DNA of 40,459 nucleotides from the NCBI GenBank assembly GCA_037442205.1, contig JBBIQS010000073.1, positions 1-40,459 of the forward strand, in the 5' to 3' direction. Below, one piece after another: positions 33,817-40,459 of the stretch (position 1 is its first letter; every line of letters begins with the position of its first letter). Position numbers and translations under genes: made by a program. The notes under the pieces were generated by a model. It saw nothing but the letters and a program-made list of their open reading frames with translations, ran no database searches and was not told the origin of the DNA. Origin of the DNA: JBBIQS01 sp037442205 (GTDB taxonomy: Bacteria > Myxococcota > Myxococcia > Myxococcales > UBA5297).

Positions 33817-34598
33817 CGACCATGCGCACTTCGACCCTCCTCACCCTCGGGCTGCTTTCGATTCTCCCCGGTCCCGCCCTGGCGGCGCTGACCCCGGAGC
33901 AGACGGCGCAGGTCATCAAGACGCTCGACGAGCGGCAGAAGTCGGTCGGCGACTACAAGTCGCTCGCGTACATGGAGAGCAAGGAGCGCGACAAGGCGGA
34001 CGTGGTTTACGAGGTAGCCATCTACCGCCGCGGCGCCGACCAGAAGCTGATGCTGCTGTTCCTGCAGCCCAAGGCCGAGCAGGGCAAGGGCTACCTGCGC
34101 ATCGACAAGAACCTGTGGATGTACGACCCGACGGTGGGCAAGTGGGAGCGGCGCACCGAGCGCGAGAAGATCGGCGGCACCGGCTCGCGGCGGCAGGACT
34201 TCGACGAGTCGCGGCTGTCCGACGAGTACACCGCCGACTACGAGGGCGAGGACAAGCTGGGGGCGTTCACCGTCCACCGCATCAAGCTCACCGCCAAGGA
34301 GGGCGTGGACGTGGCCTTCCCGGTGATGAAGGTGTGGGTGGACGTGGCCACCAACAACATGCTCAAGAGCCAGGAGTTCGCCCTCTCCGGGAAGCTGATG
34401 CGCACCAGCTACTACCCGAAGTGGCAGAAGCTCTATAGCGAGTCGAAGAAGGGCGAGGTCTGGTACCCGCAGGAGATGCGCTTCTATGACGAGGTCGACA
34501 AGGCCAACTCCACCTTGATCATCATGAAGTCGGTGGATCTGCGGCCGCTCGACGCCAACCTGTTCACCAAGGCCTGGCTGGAGAGCAAGAGCCGATGA
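33813..34598 (+). CDS. LolA-like outer membrane lipoprotein-sorting protein
   Basis: A 261-residue secreted periplasmic protein. A signal peptide (LLTLGLLSILPGPALA, cleavage before ALTPEQ) precedes a LolA/LolB-fold half-barrel of the large sorting-protein family: KSLAYMESKERDKADVVYEV, LLFLQPKAEQGKGYLRID, NLWMYDPTVGKWERRT, then YPKWQKLYSESKKGEVWYPQ. These proteins carry lipids or lipoproteins between membranes and are often encoded beside MMPL or ABC exporters. Start ATG 33813 overlaps the permease stop as ATGA; ATG 33822 is an alternative with a cleaner signal peptide. Its TGA overlaps the barrel gene start (34595-34598). The carried molecule is unknown. Confidence 0.85.
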   Translation: MTTMRTSTLLTLGLLSILPGPALAALTPEQTAQVIKTLDERQKSVGDYKSLAYMESKERDKADVVYEVAIYRRGADQKLMLLFLQPKAEQGKGYLRIDKNLWMYDPTVGKWERRTEREKIGGTGSRRQDFDESRLSDEYTADYEGEDKLGAFTVHRIKLTAKEGVDVAFPVMKVWVDVATNNMLKSQEFALSGKLMRTSYYPKWQKLYSESKKGEVWYPQEMRFYDEVDKANSTLIIMKSVDLRPLDANLFTKAWLESKSR

Positions 34599-36205
34599 GA
34601 GCCGCCCTCGTCCTTGCCGCGCTGCTGCTGGCCGGGCAGGCGTCGGCGCAGAATCGCCCCAGCGAAGAGGATCTCTTCGGCGCCCCGGCCAAACCTCCGG
34701 AGCAGTCATCGCCGGCGCCGACGACTCCGGCTCCCAGCGAGACCGGTACGCGCCCCAGCGAAGATGCGCTCTTCGGGACGCCGACGCCCGAGCAGCAGCC
34801 GAGCGACCAGAAGCGGCCGGACGAGGCGCAGCTCTTCTCCAATCAGTCTTCGTCCGTGCCCGCGCCGGGCGACAACCTCAAGCAGTTCACCGGCGACGAC
34901 CGCGAGATGTCGGCCCAGGATCCGCTCAAGATCGGCGGACAGTTCTACACGCGCCTCTACACCGCGGCGCAGGCAGACCAGAAGCCGAAGAACTGGGCGA
35001 TCAGCGCTCCGACTTTGGTCGATGGGTACTTCGATGCCCGGCCGAACTCGCGGGTGCGCGGATTCGTGCTTGGGCGGTTGCAGTACAACCCGAGCGTTGC
35101 GCCCGCGTCTCCTGCCCCGACCTTGAGCAAGGAGCAGCTAGCCCAGATTCCGGACCAATGCGGCATTCGCGATAGGGTCCTCGCCCTCAATCAGCCCGCA
35201 ACGGCGCTGGGCATCGCACTCGACCAACTTTGGCTGCGCTTCGATGTCGGCCGCTCGGTGTTCGTCACTGCCGGTCGCCAACACGTGAGGTGGGGCACGG
35301 CGCGGTTCTGGAGTCCCAACGACTTCCTTCACCTGACCAAGCGCGATCCCCTCTCCCAGTTCGATGCGCGGACCGGGACCACGATGGTCAAAGTGCACAT
35401 ACCTTGGGAGCGCACCGGCTGGAACTTCTATGGCGTTGGCCTTCTCGAGGACCCGAACTCCACGGCCAATACCCTGGGACAAGTGGGCGGCGCCGCTCGT
35501 GCGGAGCTGGTCTTGGGCAAGGCCGAGCTGGGCATCGATACCCTGGCGCAGAAGGGACACCGCCCGAAGTTCGGCGCCGACCTCTCCGCTGGGCTCGGTC
35601 CAGTCGATTTCTACGCAGAGGCATCTCTGCGCCAGGGCCGAGACATAACAGAGCACTGGAACAACGTGGATAGCACCTGCTCGTTCGAGAAGGCGGCGAT
35701 GGATGGCTGGGTGCCCGCTGCGACGGTCGGAGCCAACTGGGCGGCGAACCTCACCGATGTCGACGTGCTTTCGATCGGTGCGGAGTACTTCTACAACGGC
35801 GCAGGCTACTCCAACGCCGCCATCTACCCGTGGCTGCTCCTCCAGGGAGCCTTCACGCCCTTCTACCTGGGCCAGCACTACCTGGGCCTGTTCGCCAACC
35901 TGTCGCTCAATCCTGGCGTGGGCAGCAGCCCCAGCTTCACTTTCTCGAACCTGGGCAACCTGAGCGACGGCTCCTTCGTGGCGCGGCTCGATTACTCGAT
36001 GCTGGTGCTGACTCATCTGCGTTTCGAGGCCTACCTCGCCGGCTACTACGGCACCCGCGCCGGTGAATTCCGCTTTGCCATCGATCGCGCCTACGTGCCG
36101 AACGGCGCAGGCCAAACGATCGACATGGTGGCGCCCGGGATGCTCAACTCCATGTCCAACCCGCCGCTGTTCGAGGCCGGACTGGGTCTGCGCATCAACA
36201 TCTGA
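34595..36205 (+). CDS. Outer membrane beta-barrel protein with N-terminal LFG repeats
   Basis: A 536-residue protein with signal peptide (cleavage after ASA, residue 18). The mature N-terminus, ~80 residues of Pro/Ser-rich linker, carries three copies of R-P-(S/D)-E-x-x-L-F: 21-29 (RPSEEDLFG), 53-61 (RPSEDALFG) and 74-82 (RPDEAQLFS). From ~110 on come alternating beta strands typical of barrels (QFYTRLY, VFVTAGRQHVRWGTARFW, FVARLDYSMLVLTHLRFEAY), and the last residues GLGLRINI give an amphipathic closing strand. The RWGTARFWSPNDFL pattern recalls long-chain porin-type exporters paired with sorting proteins. It is the last gene of the coupled five-gene operon, so it should be the outer-membrane acceptor or exit. 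Codon use in the barrel part (35060-35800) is less GC-biased than upstream. Confidence 0.8.
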   Translation: MRAALVLAALLLAGQASAQNRPSEEDLFGAPAKPPEQSSPAPTTPAPSETGTRPSEDALFGTPTPEQQPSDQKRPDEAQLFSNQSSSVPAPGDNLKQFTGDDREMSAQDPLKIGGQFYTRLYTAAQADQKPKNWAISAPTLVDGYFDARPNSRVRGFVLGRLQYNPSVAPASPAPTLSKEQLAQIPDQCGIRDRVLALNQPATALGIALDQLWLRFDVGRSVFVTAGRQHVRWGTARFWSPNDFLHLTKRDPLSQFDARTGTTMVKVHIPWERTGWNFYGVGLLEDPNSTANTLGQVGGAARAELVLGKAELGIDTLAQKGHRPKFGADLSAGLGPVDFYAEASLRQGRDITEHWNNVDSTCSFEKAAMDGWVPAATVGANWAANLTDVDVLSIGAEYFYNGAGYSNAAIYPWLLLQGAFTPFYLGQHYLGLFANLSLNPGVGSSPSFTFSNLGNLSDGSFVARLDYSMLVLTHLRFEAYLAGYYGTRAGEFRFAIDRAYVPNGAGQTIDMVAPGMLNSMSNPPLFEAGLGLRINI

Positions 36206-36287
36206 TCTTCCCGGGCCGGGCGCGCGTAGCGGCCTGGTCTGGGAGTGCATAGCTTGGCGGGCGCTTGCCTCTCAGGAGCTGCCCGCC

Positions 36288-37037
36288 ATGCGCACTTCGG
36301 GGATTCGGATATCCGCTTTTTCGCCGTATGGCTGGCTGCGCCGCGAGTTGCGGGGCCCTCAGGCCCAGGCGCTCGACGCGGCGCGTCGCTTGCTCCGGCC
36401 GCTGGCCAACTTCGGCGCGCTCCGCCTGGTCGGCTGGGAGATGGGAGTTTCGCCGCAGGCTCCGGCGCCGGCGGCGGCGCAGTTCCTGGTCCGCGAGATG
36501 GCGCCGAGCGAGCTCGCCACCGTCTCCAAGGCCTTCGATCGCCCGTTGGGCGAGCTTCACCGGCGCTCTCGCCTCGGAGATCGCTGCTTCTGCGCCTTCG
36601 CCGGTGCAGTGCCAGTCCACATGCGCTGGTTCTCCCGCAGGCCTACCGAGCTGCCAGAGCCGAATCTCTTCGCCTGTCCCGCCTCAGACGAGATCTTCGC
36701 CTATGACCTGGCGACCGCCGGCCCCTGGCGCGGAAAACATGCCGGCTGGGCCACGCGCCGGCAGATGGACCTCATCCTCAGCGCTGAGGGACTTCGCCGC
36801 GGCTTCCTGTGCCACACGGGGAGCCTGCCGCTTCCTCCCATCCCCGAGGGACCGCTGCAGAAGGTGCTTCTCGATTGCTGGTTCGTCCGCAGCCGCGGCG
36901 GCCGGCCGTTCCATAGCCGCAAGCTGGTCCATCCGCTGTACGAGATCTCGGCGATCCCGGCGCCGGAGCCGGCGCGCCAGCCGCCCCAGCGCAAGCGCGC
37001 CCCCAGGAACTTCGCGGAGCGACGCCCTCTCACCTGA
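36288..37037 (+). CDS. Possible GNAT-like acyltransferase
   Basis: A 249-residue protein. The N-terminal ~90 residues are not recognised. Residues ~100-185 (RCFCAFAGAVPVHMRWFSRR, IFAYDLATAGPWRGKHAGWA, TRRQMDLILSAEGLRRGFLC) show the strand, pyrophosphate-loop (x-x-R-G-K/x-G/H-x-G/A) and following helix order of GNAT N-acyltransferases, but the loop WRGKHAGWA is degenerate. The C-terminus is basic. AGGAG lies 9 bases before ATG 36288; the open frame extends upstream into the barrel gene but that part is a shadow. The fold call is tentative; the substrate is unknown. Confidence 0.55.
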   Translation: MRTSGIRISAFSPYGWLRRELRGPQAQALDAARRLLRPLANFGALRLVGWEMGVSPQAPAPAAAQFLVREMAPSELATVSKAFDRPLGELHRRSRLGDRCFCAFAGAVPVHMRWFSRRPTELPEPNLFACPASDEIFAYDLATAGPWRGKHAGWATRRQMDLILSAEGLRRGFLCHTGSLPLPPIPEGPLQKVLLDCWFVRSRGGRPFHSRKLVHPLYEISAIPAPEPARQPPQRKRAPRNFAERRPLT

Positions 37038-37055
37038 ACGGACACCGATTCGGCG

Positions 37056-38378
37056 TCAGGGCTTCTTCTCGGAGAGCGCCTGGATTCCGACCGCCAGCGC
37101 CTCCGCCAACCTAGGCGCGAGATCGGGGCCGAAGATCACGCGCCGGGCCTCGCCTTCCCCAGCGGCATAGGCCTTCGGGCTCTCGGCGTAGCCGACATAC
37201 CCTTGCGCCAGCGACACCAGCGCCGAGCGCGAGCCGTGAGGCATCGCTTGCGCGACCTTGTTGCGGATCAGCTCCCCGGCCTCGAGCGTCGGTTCGGCTG
37301 GGACCAGCAGCAGCCAGGTGTCGTTCAGCCGCAGCACCGCCACCCGCGCCGAGCGCGGCGCTATCCACGACAGGAGATTGCCCGCCGGCCTTCGCAGCCA
37401 GCCGGGCACCGCCTTGTCGGCCGAAGCCGACGGCAGCGCGAATTCGACCTCGGCAAATCCGAGCGGCAGTTCGCCCAGCGATTCCTGGGGCATTTTGGCT
37501 GTCAGGATCTGCTTCGCCAGCGCCTCGCCCATGGCCTCGGCTTTCGAGGGCTCCTCCGACGGCGGCCGCGCGCTGATGTCCCCGAGCGCGCCCTGCCCGA
37601 CGAGCGAAATGCCTCCGGTCCTCTCCAGCGCTGCCGAGGCCCGCGACGGCCAGTCGCCGTCCAGGATCGGCGCTCCCCGCTGCGCCAGGGTCGGGTGGGC
37701 GGCGAAGATCACCAGCCGAGCGGCGACCTTCTCCTGATCCAGAAAAGCCAGCGTCGCCGCCGAGTTCTCACTCTCGACCTCGGCGTCGTCGCGATTGAAC
37801 GACAGACCCGGCGCGGGCGCGGGATAGATCTGCAATGCCGAGGGGCGCGCGGACTGAAGAGCTCTCGAAAGCACTTCGGCCGACCGTGCGACCAAGGCGT
37901 CGGCGACCTCGGGCCGGTAGCGCCCGGTCCCGGCCACCTCGGCCACCAGGCGATCGTCGTAGCCGCCGAAGGACGTGTGGCTGTGCGTGGCCATCGCCGC
38001 CACCGCGTCGAATCCCGCCTCCCTCCCCGCCTGCTCGATGCGGCGAGCGAGCGCATCGGGCAGCTCCAGGATCTCCAGCGACAGCAGGCCGATGGTCTTG
38101 CCGCCCGCTGAGATGGCGATCGCTCGCGCCGACAACGGCCCCGCCAGCTTCTCGGCAGTCGGGCGCAGCGGCGGATACCCGGCGACCGTCGCTGGCAATT
38201 TGGGGTCGAGGTCCACCCTTGCGGCGCCGGTCTTGAGCGGCCCGGCGGCGGACAGGGCGCTGATCAGCTTCGGCGGCGCCCCAGGGCCCGACGAGCGCCA
38301 GTCGATCCACAGGGAGCCGAGGAGAGCGAGCGCCAGCACCAGTCCGAAGCGTCGCAGGGAGGGCCGAGAGGGCTTCAC
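37056..38378 (-). CDS. Membrane-anchored neutral ceramidase-like protein
   Basis: A 440-residue protein from GTG 38378. A basic N-terminus and hydrophobic segment (LRRFGLVLALALLGSLWIDW) act as signal or anchor. The body starts GAARVDLDPKLPATVAGYPP and has GKTIGLLSLEILELPDALAR and the metal-site histidines of ATHSHTSFGGYDD, the pattern of the N-terminal domain of neutral/alkaline ceramidases, which hydrolyse N-acyl sphingolipids. It is much shorter than true ceramidases (~650 residues) and lacks their C-terminal domain, so the substrate may differ. An upstream in-frame ATG (38460) lies in the purF promoter region and is rejected; AAGGA precedes the chosen GTG by ~9 bases. It is divergent from purF. 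Confidence 0.65.
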   Translation of the reverse strand: MKPSRPSLRRFGLVLALALLGSLWIDWRSSGPGAPPKLISALSAAGPLKTGAARVDLDPKLPATVAGYPPLRPTAEKLAGPLSARAIAISAGGKTIGLLSLEILELPDALARRIEQAGREAGFDAVAAMATHSHTSFGGYDDRLVAEVAGTGRYRPEVADALVARSAEVLSRALQSARPSALQIYPAPAPGLSFNRDDAEVESENSAATLAFLDQEKVAARLVIFAAHPTLAQRGAPILDGDWPSRASAALERTGGISLVGQGALGDISARPPSEEPSKAEAMGEALAKQILTAKMPQESLGELPLGFAEVEFALPSASADKAVPGWLRRPAGNLLSWIAPRSARVAVLRLNDTWLLLVPAEPTLEAGELIRNKVAQAMPHGSRSALVSLAQGYVGYAESPKAYAAGEGEARRVIFGPDLAPRLAEALAVGIQALSEKKP

Positions 38379-38449
38379 GTGGGTTTTTCCTTGGGAAAGT
38401 GGCTTCTCCGCCAGCGGACAAGTGTTAGTAGAGCGGCGGCGGCCGCCCT

Positions 38450-38455
38450 TATAAT
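38450..38455 (+). promoter_or_regulatory. Perfect -10 box before purF
   Basis: TATAAT at 38450-38455 stands out in GC-rich surroundings, 30 bases before ATG 38486. Predicted start is near 38462, so the leader is ~24 bases and includes GAGGA at 38475-38479. No matching -35 hexamer was found at 16-18 bases. Confidence 0.45.
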
Positions 38456-38485
38456 CGCCCACGGCCAGGGAGTCTGAGGATATCG

Positions 38486-39892
38486 ATGCTGGACCAGCTT
38501 CGCGAGCACTGCGGCGTCTTCGGCGTGTTTGGCGCCCCCGAGGCCGCCAACCTCACCTACCTCGGCATCCACGCGCTGCAGCACCGCGGCCAGGAGAGCG
38601 CCGGCATTGTCGCTTCGGACGGCACGCTGCTGCGCGACCACTGCGCCGCCGGCCTGGTCGCCGACGTCTTCGACAAGCCGATCCTCGCCTCTTTGAAGGG
38701 CGAATCGGCGATCGGCCACGTGCGCTACTCCACCGCCGGCGGCTCCCACCCGCGCAACGCCCAGCCGCTCATCGCCCGTGGCGCCGAGGGCTCGCTCGCC
38801 ATTGCCCACAACGGCAACCTGGTCAACGCCGCCCAGCTCCGCGCCAGGCTCGAGAAGGCCGGCTCGCTCTTCCAGACCGACACCGACACCGAGTCGATTC
38901 TCCACCTCATCGCCCGCTCGCCCAACAGCGACCTGCTCGAGCGCATCGGCGACGCCGTGCGGCAGCTCCAGGGCTCGTTCAGCCTGCTGATGCTCACCGA
39001 GAAGATGCTGATCGGGGTGCGCGATCCGCTCGGGCTGCGCCCGCTGGTGCTGGGCCGGGTCAACGAGAGCTATGCCCTCGCCTCCGAGACCTGCGCCCTG
39101 GACCTGATCGAGGCCGAGTACCTGCGCGAGATCGAGCCCGGGGAGATGGTGGTCATCGACCAGCACGGCCTGCGCAGCCTGCGGCCGCTGGGCCCGGCGC
39201 GGCCGGCGCGCTGCATCTTCGAGCTGGTCTACTTCGCCCGCCCCGACTCGCTGCTCTTCGGCCGCAGCGTCTACCAGGTGCGCAAGGAGTCCGGGCGTCG
39301 GCTGGCCAAGGAGCATCCGGCGCCGGCCGACCTGGTGATCCCGGTCCCGGACAGCGGCTCGCCGGCGGCGGTGGGCTACGCCGAAGCCAGCGGCCTTCCC
39401 TTCGACTTCGGCCTGATCCGCGGCCACTACATGGGCCGGACCTTCATCGAGCCGCAGCACTCGATCCGCCACCTCGGGGTCAAGCTCAAGCTGAGCGCGG
39501 TGGCGCCGCTGCTGCGCGGCAAGCGGGTGGCGGTGGTGGACGACTCGATCGTCCGCGGCACCACCTCGCGCAAGCTGGTGACGATGCTGCGCGCCGCCGG
39601 AGCCCGCGAAGTCCACCTGCGCATCTCCAGCCCGCCCACCACCTGGCCCTGCTACCTGGGCATCGACACCCCGACGCGCGAGGAGCTGATCGCCTCGGCG
39701 CACGGAGTGGAGGAGATCGCCCGCTTCGTCACCGCCGACAGCCTGGGCTACCTCTCGCTCGACGGGCTGCGCCAGGCGGCCGGCGGTGAGTCGGGCTGGT
39801 GCGACGCCTGCTTCTCCGGACGCTATCCAATCGAGATCCCCCCTTCCTCCGAATCCCTGCGCACCGGCAGGGAAGACGGGAGCGAGTCATGA
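38486..39892 (+). CDS. purF: Amidophosphoribosyltransferase
   Basis: A 468-residue enzyme of the first step of purine synthesis, making phosphoribosylamine from PRPP and glutamine. The N-terminal Ntn glutaminase starts at Cys9 (HCGVFGVFG) after a short 8-residue propeptide, followed by HRGQESAGIV, GHVRYSTAGG, AHNGNLVN and DTDTESI. The PRPP-binding loop is VAVVDDSIVRGTTSRKLV. Cysteines at 243 (RCIFELVYFARPDS), in WPCYLG and in WCDACFSGRYP fit the Fe4S4-type (Bacillus-like) enzymes. GAGGA lies 6 bases before ATG 38486 and a TATAAT upstream. Its TGA overlaps the start of the GspE-N gene (ATGA, 39889-39892), an unusual neighbour for purF. Confidence 0.96.
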   Translation: MLDQLREHCGVFGVFGAPEAANLTYLGIHALQHRGQESAGIVASDGTLLRDHCAAGLVADVFDKPILASLKGESAIGHVRYSTAGGSHPRNAQPLIARGAEGSLAIAHNGNLVNAAQLRARLEKAGSLFQTDTDTESILHLIARSPNSDLLERIGDAVRQLQGSFSLLMLTEKMLIGVRDPLGLRPLVLGRVNESYALASETCALDLIEAEYLREIEPGEMVVIDQHGLRSLRPLGPARPARCIFELVYFARPDSLLFGRSVYQVRKESGRRLAKEHPAPADLVIPVPDSGSPAAVGYAEASGLPFDFGLIRGHYMGRTFIEPQHSIRHLGVKLKLSAVAPLLRGKRVAVVDDSIVRGTTSRKLVTMLRAAGAREVHLRISSPPTTWPCYLGIDTPTREELIASAHGVEEIARFVTADSLGYLSLDGLRQAAGGESGWCDACFSGRYPIEIPPSSESLRTGREDGSES

Positions 39893-40459
39893 GCGCACGA
39901 ATCGCCGACATCCTGCTGCGGGCCAAGGTCATCGACGACATGCAGCTGGCCGGGGCCAAGGCCCACCAGTCGCAGTGGGGCGGGCGGCTGGCGCAGGTCA
40001 TCGTCGAGAAGCGCCTGGCCAAGGAGGCGGCGATCGTCGACGCCATCGCCGCTGGCTTCCGGCTGCCCAAGACCGATCTGAACAACGTCACGCACAACGC
40101 CGCTCTGCTGGCACGCATCGACGAGCCCTACGCGCGCGAGAAGGCCCTGTTCCCGGTGGAGCAGCGGGACAACGGCAAGGTGCTGGTGGTGGCCATGGCC
40201 GATCCCGGCGATCTGGCGACCATCGATCAGCTGCAGCTCAAGACCCGGGCGCGCATCATCACCGTGGTGGCCGCCGAGTCGAAGATCATGGAGGCCATCG
40301 ACCGCCACTACCTGGGCAAGGAGCCCGCCAAGTACGCTCCCACCGCCTTCGGGTCGATCGCTCCTCCCGAGTCCCAGGACTTCGGCTCCGACGACGAGAT
40401 GAAAGTAGTCGACATGTCGGGCCGGACGGTGGTCCGGCGGATCTCCGACATCCAGCATT
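39889..40459 (+). CDS. GspE/PilB N-terminal-domain protein, 5' part
   Basis: The frame is open to the right edge for 190 codons. Residues ~5-140 are the MshEN/GspE N-terminal domain: RIADILLRAKVIDDMQLAGA, GGRLAQVIVEKRLAKEAAIV, REKALFPVEQRDNGKVLVVA, MADPGDLATIDQLQLKTRAR and IDRHYLG. In type II secretion and type IV pilus ATPases this domain binds the inner-membrane partner, sometimes with cyclic-di-GMP. Whether an ATPase domain follows is outside the window; in delta-proteobacteria many proteins carry only this domain. The acidic linker after ~145 (EPAKYAPTAF, SDDEMKVVDM) is not the start of a Walker domain. It is coupled to purF by ATGA. Confidence 0.75.
   Translation, partial: MSARIADILLRAKVIDDMQLAGAKAHQSQWGGRLAQVIVEKRLAKEAAIVDAIAAGFRLPKTDLNNVTHNAALLARIDEPYAREKALFPVEQRDNGKVLVVAMADPGDLATIDQLQLKTRARIITVVAAESKIMEAIDRHYLGKEPAKYAPTAFGSIAPPESQDFGSDDEMKVVDMSGRTVVRRISDIQH

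Overview
The window is a GC-rich, densely packed chromosomal segment of a Gram-negative bacterium. The best guess is Myxococcota (the old Deltaproteobacteria). Grounds are the Cys-bounded repeat lipoprotein, a SahR-type ArsR-methyltransferase next to ahcY, a stand-alone GspE N-terminal-domain protein, SycD-like chaperones beside a type III export gate, and several small lipoproteins. No tRNA, rRNA, CRISPR array, transposase or integrase is visible. Lineage is inferred from gene content only.

Layout. 1-5.0 kb: the 3' end of a probable Nudix/metallo-beta-lactamase fusion, a four-repeat lipoprotein, and a translationally coupled pair of WYL regulators resembling PafB and PafC. 5.2-9.5 kb: sahR-ahcY, then an AcoD/ExaC-type aldehyde dehydrogenase, each ending in a strong hairpin. 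9.6-14.6 kb: hemerythrin-domain protein, a DUF488-AlkA fusion, a KGG-repeat stress protein, an NAD-dependent epimerase and metK. With sahR and ahcY, metK puts much of the S-adenosylmethionine cycle in one neighbourhood.

14.8-20.2 kb: an all-plus-strand type III secretion cluster: two secreted-substrate-like helical proteins, three SycD/LcrH-like TPR chaperones and the export gate SctV. 20.2-26.7 kb: a membrane-anchored protein, small lipoproteins, a zinc-ribbon protein with a CFI-box C-terminus, a phosphoglycolate-phosphatase-like HAD enzyme, an AmgK/MurU-like kinase-nucleotidyltransferase pair (cell-wall sugar recycling), a PNK-type kinase and an alpha/beta hydrolase. 26.7-29.3 kb: a large HELGH metallopeptidase and an XRE-like regulator.

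29.7-36.2 kb: a tight five-gene operon, with start and stop codons overlapping or nearly touching at every junction: LolD-like ATPase, two FtsX-type permeases, a LolA-like periplasmic carrier and an outer-membrane barrel. It reads as a complete envelope-spanning lipid or lipoprotein export route. 36.3-40.5 kb: a GNAT-like protein, a membrane-anchored ceramidase-like protein, purF, and a GspE N-terminal-domain protein running off the window.

The two most interesting systems are the type III cluster and the ABC/LolA/barrel operon. In the latter, a short LFG-containing motif recurs three times at the mature N-terminus of the barrel and once in a periplasmic loop of the first permease.
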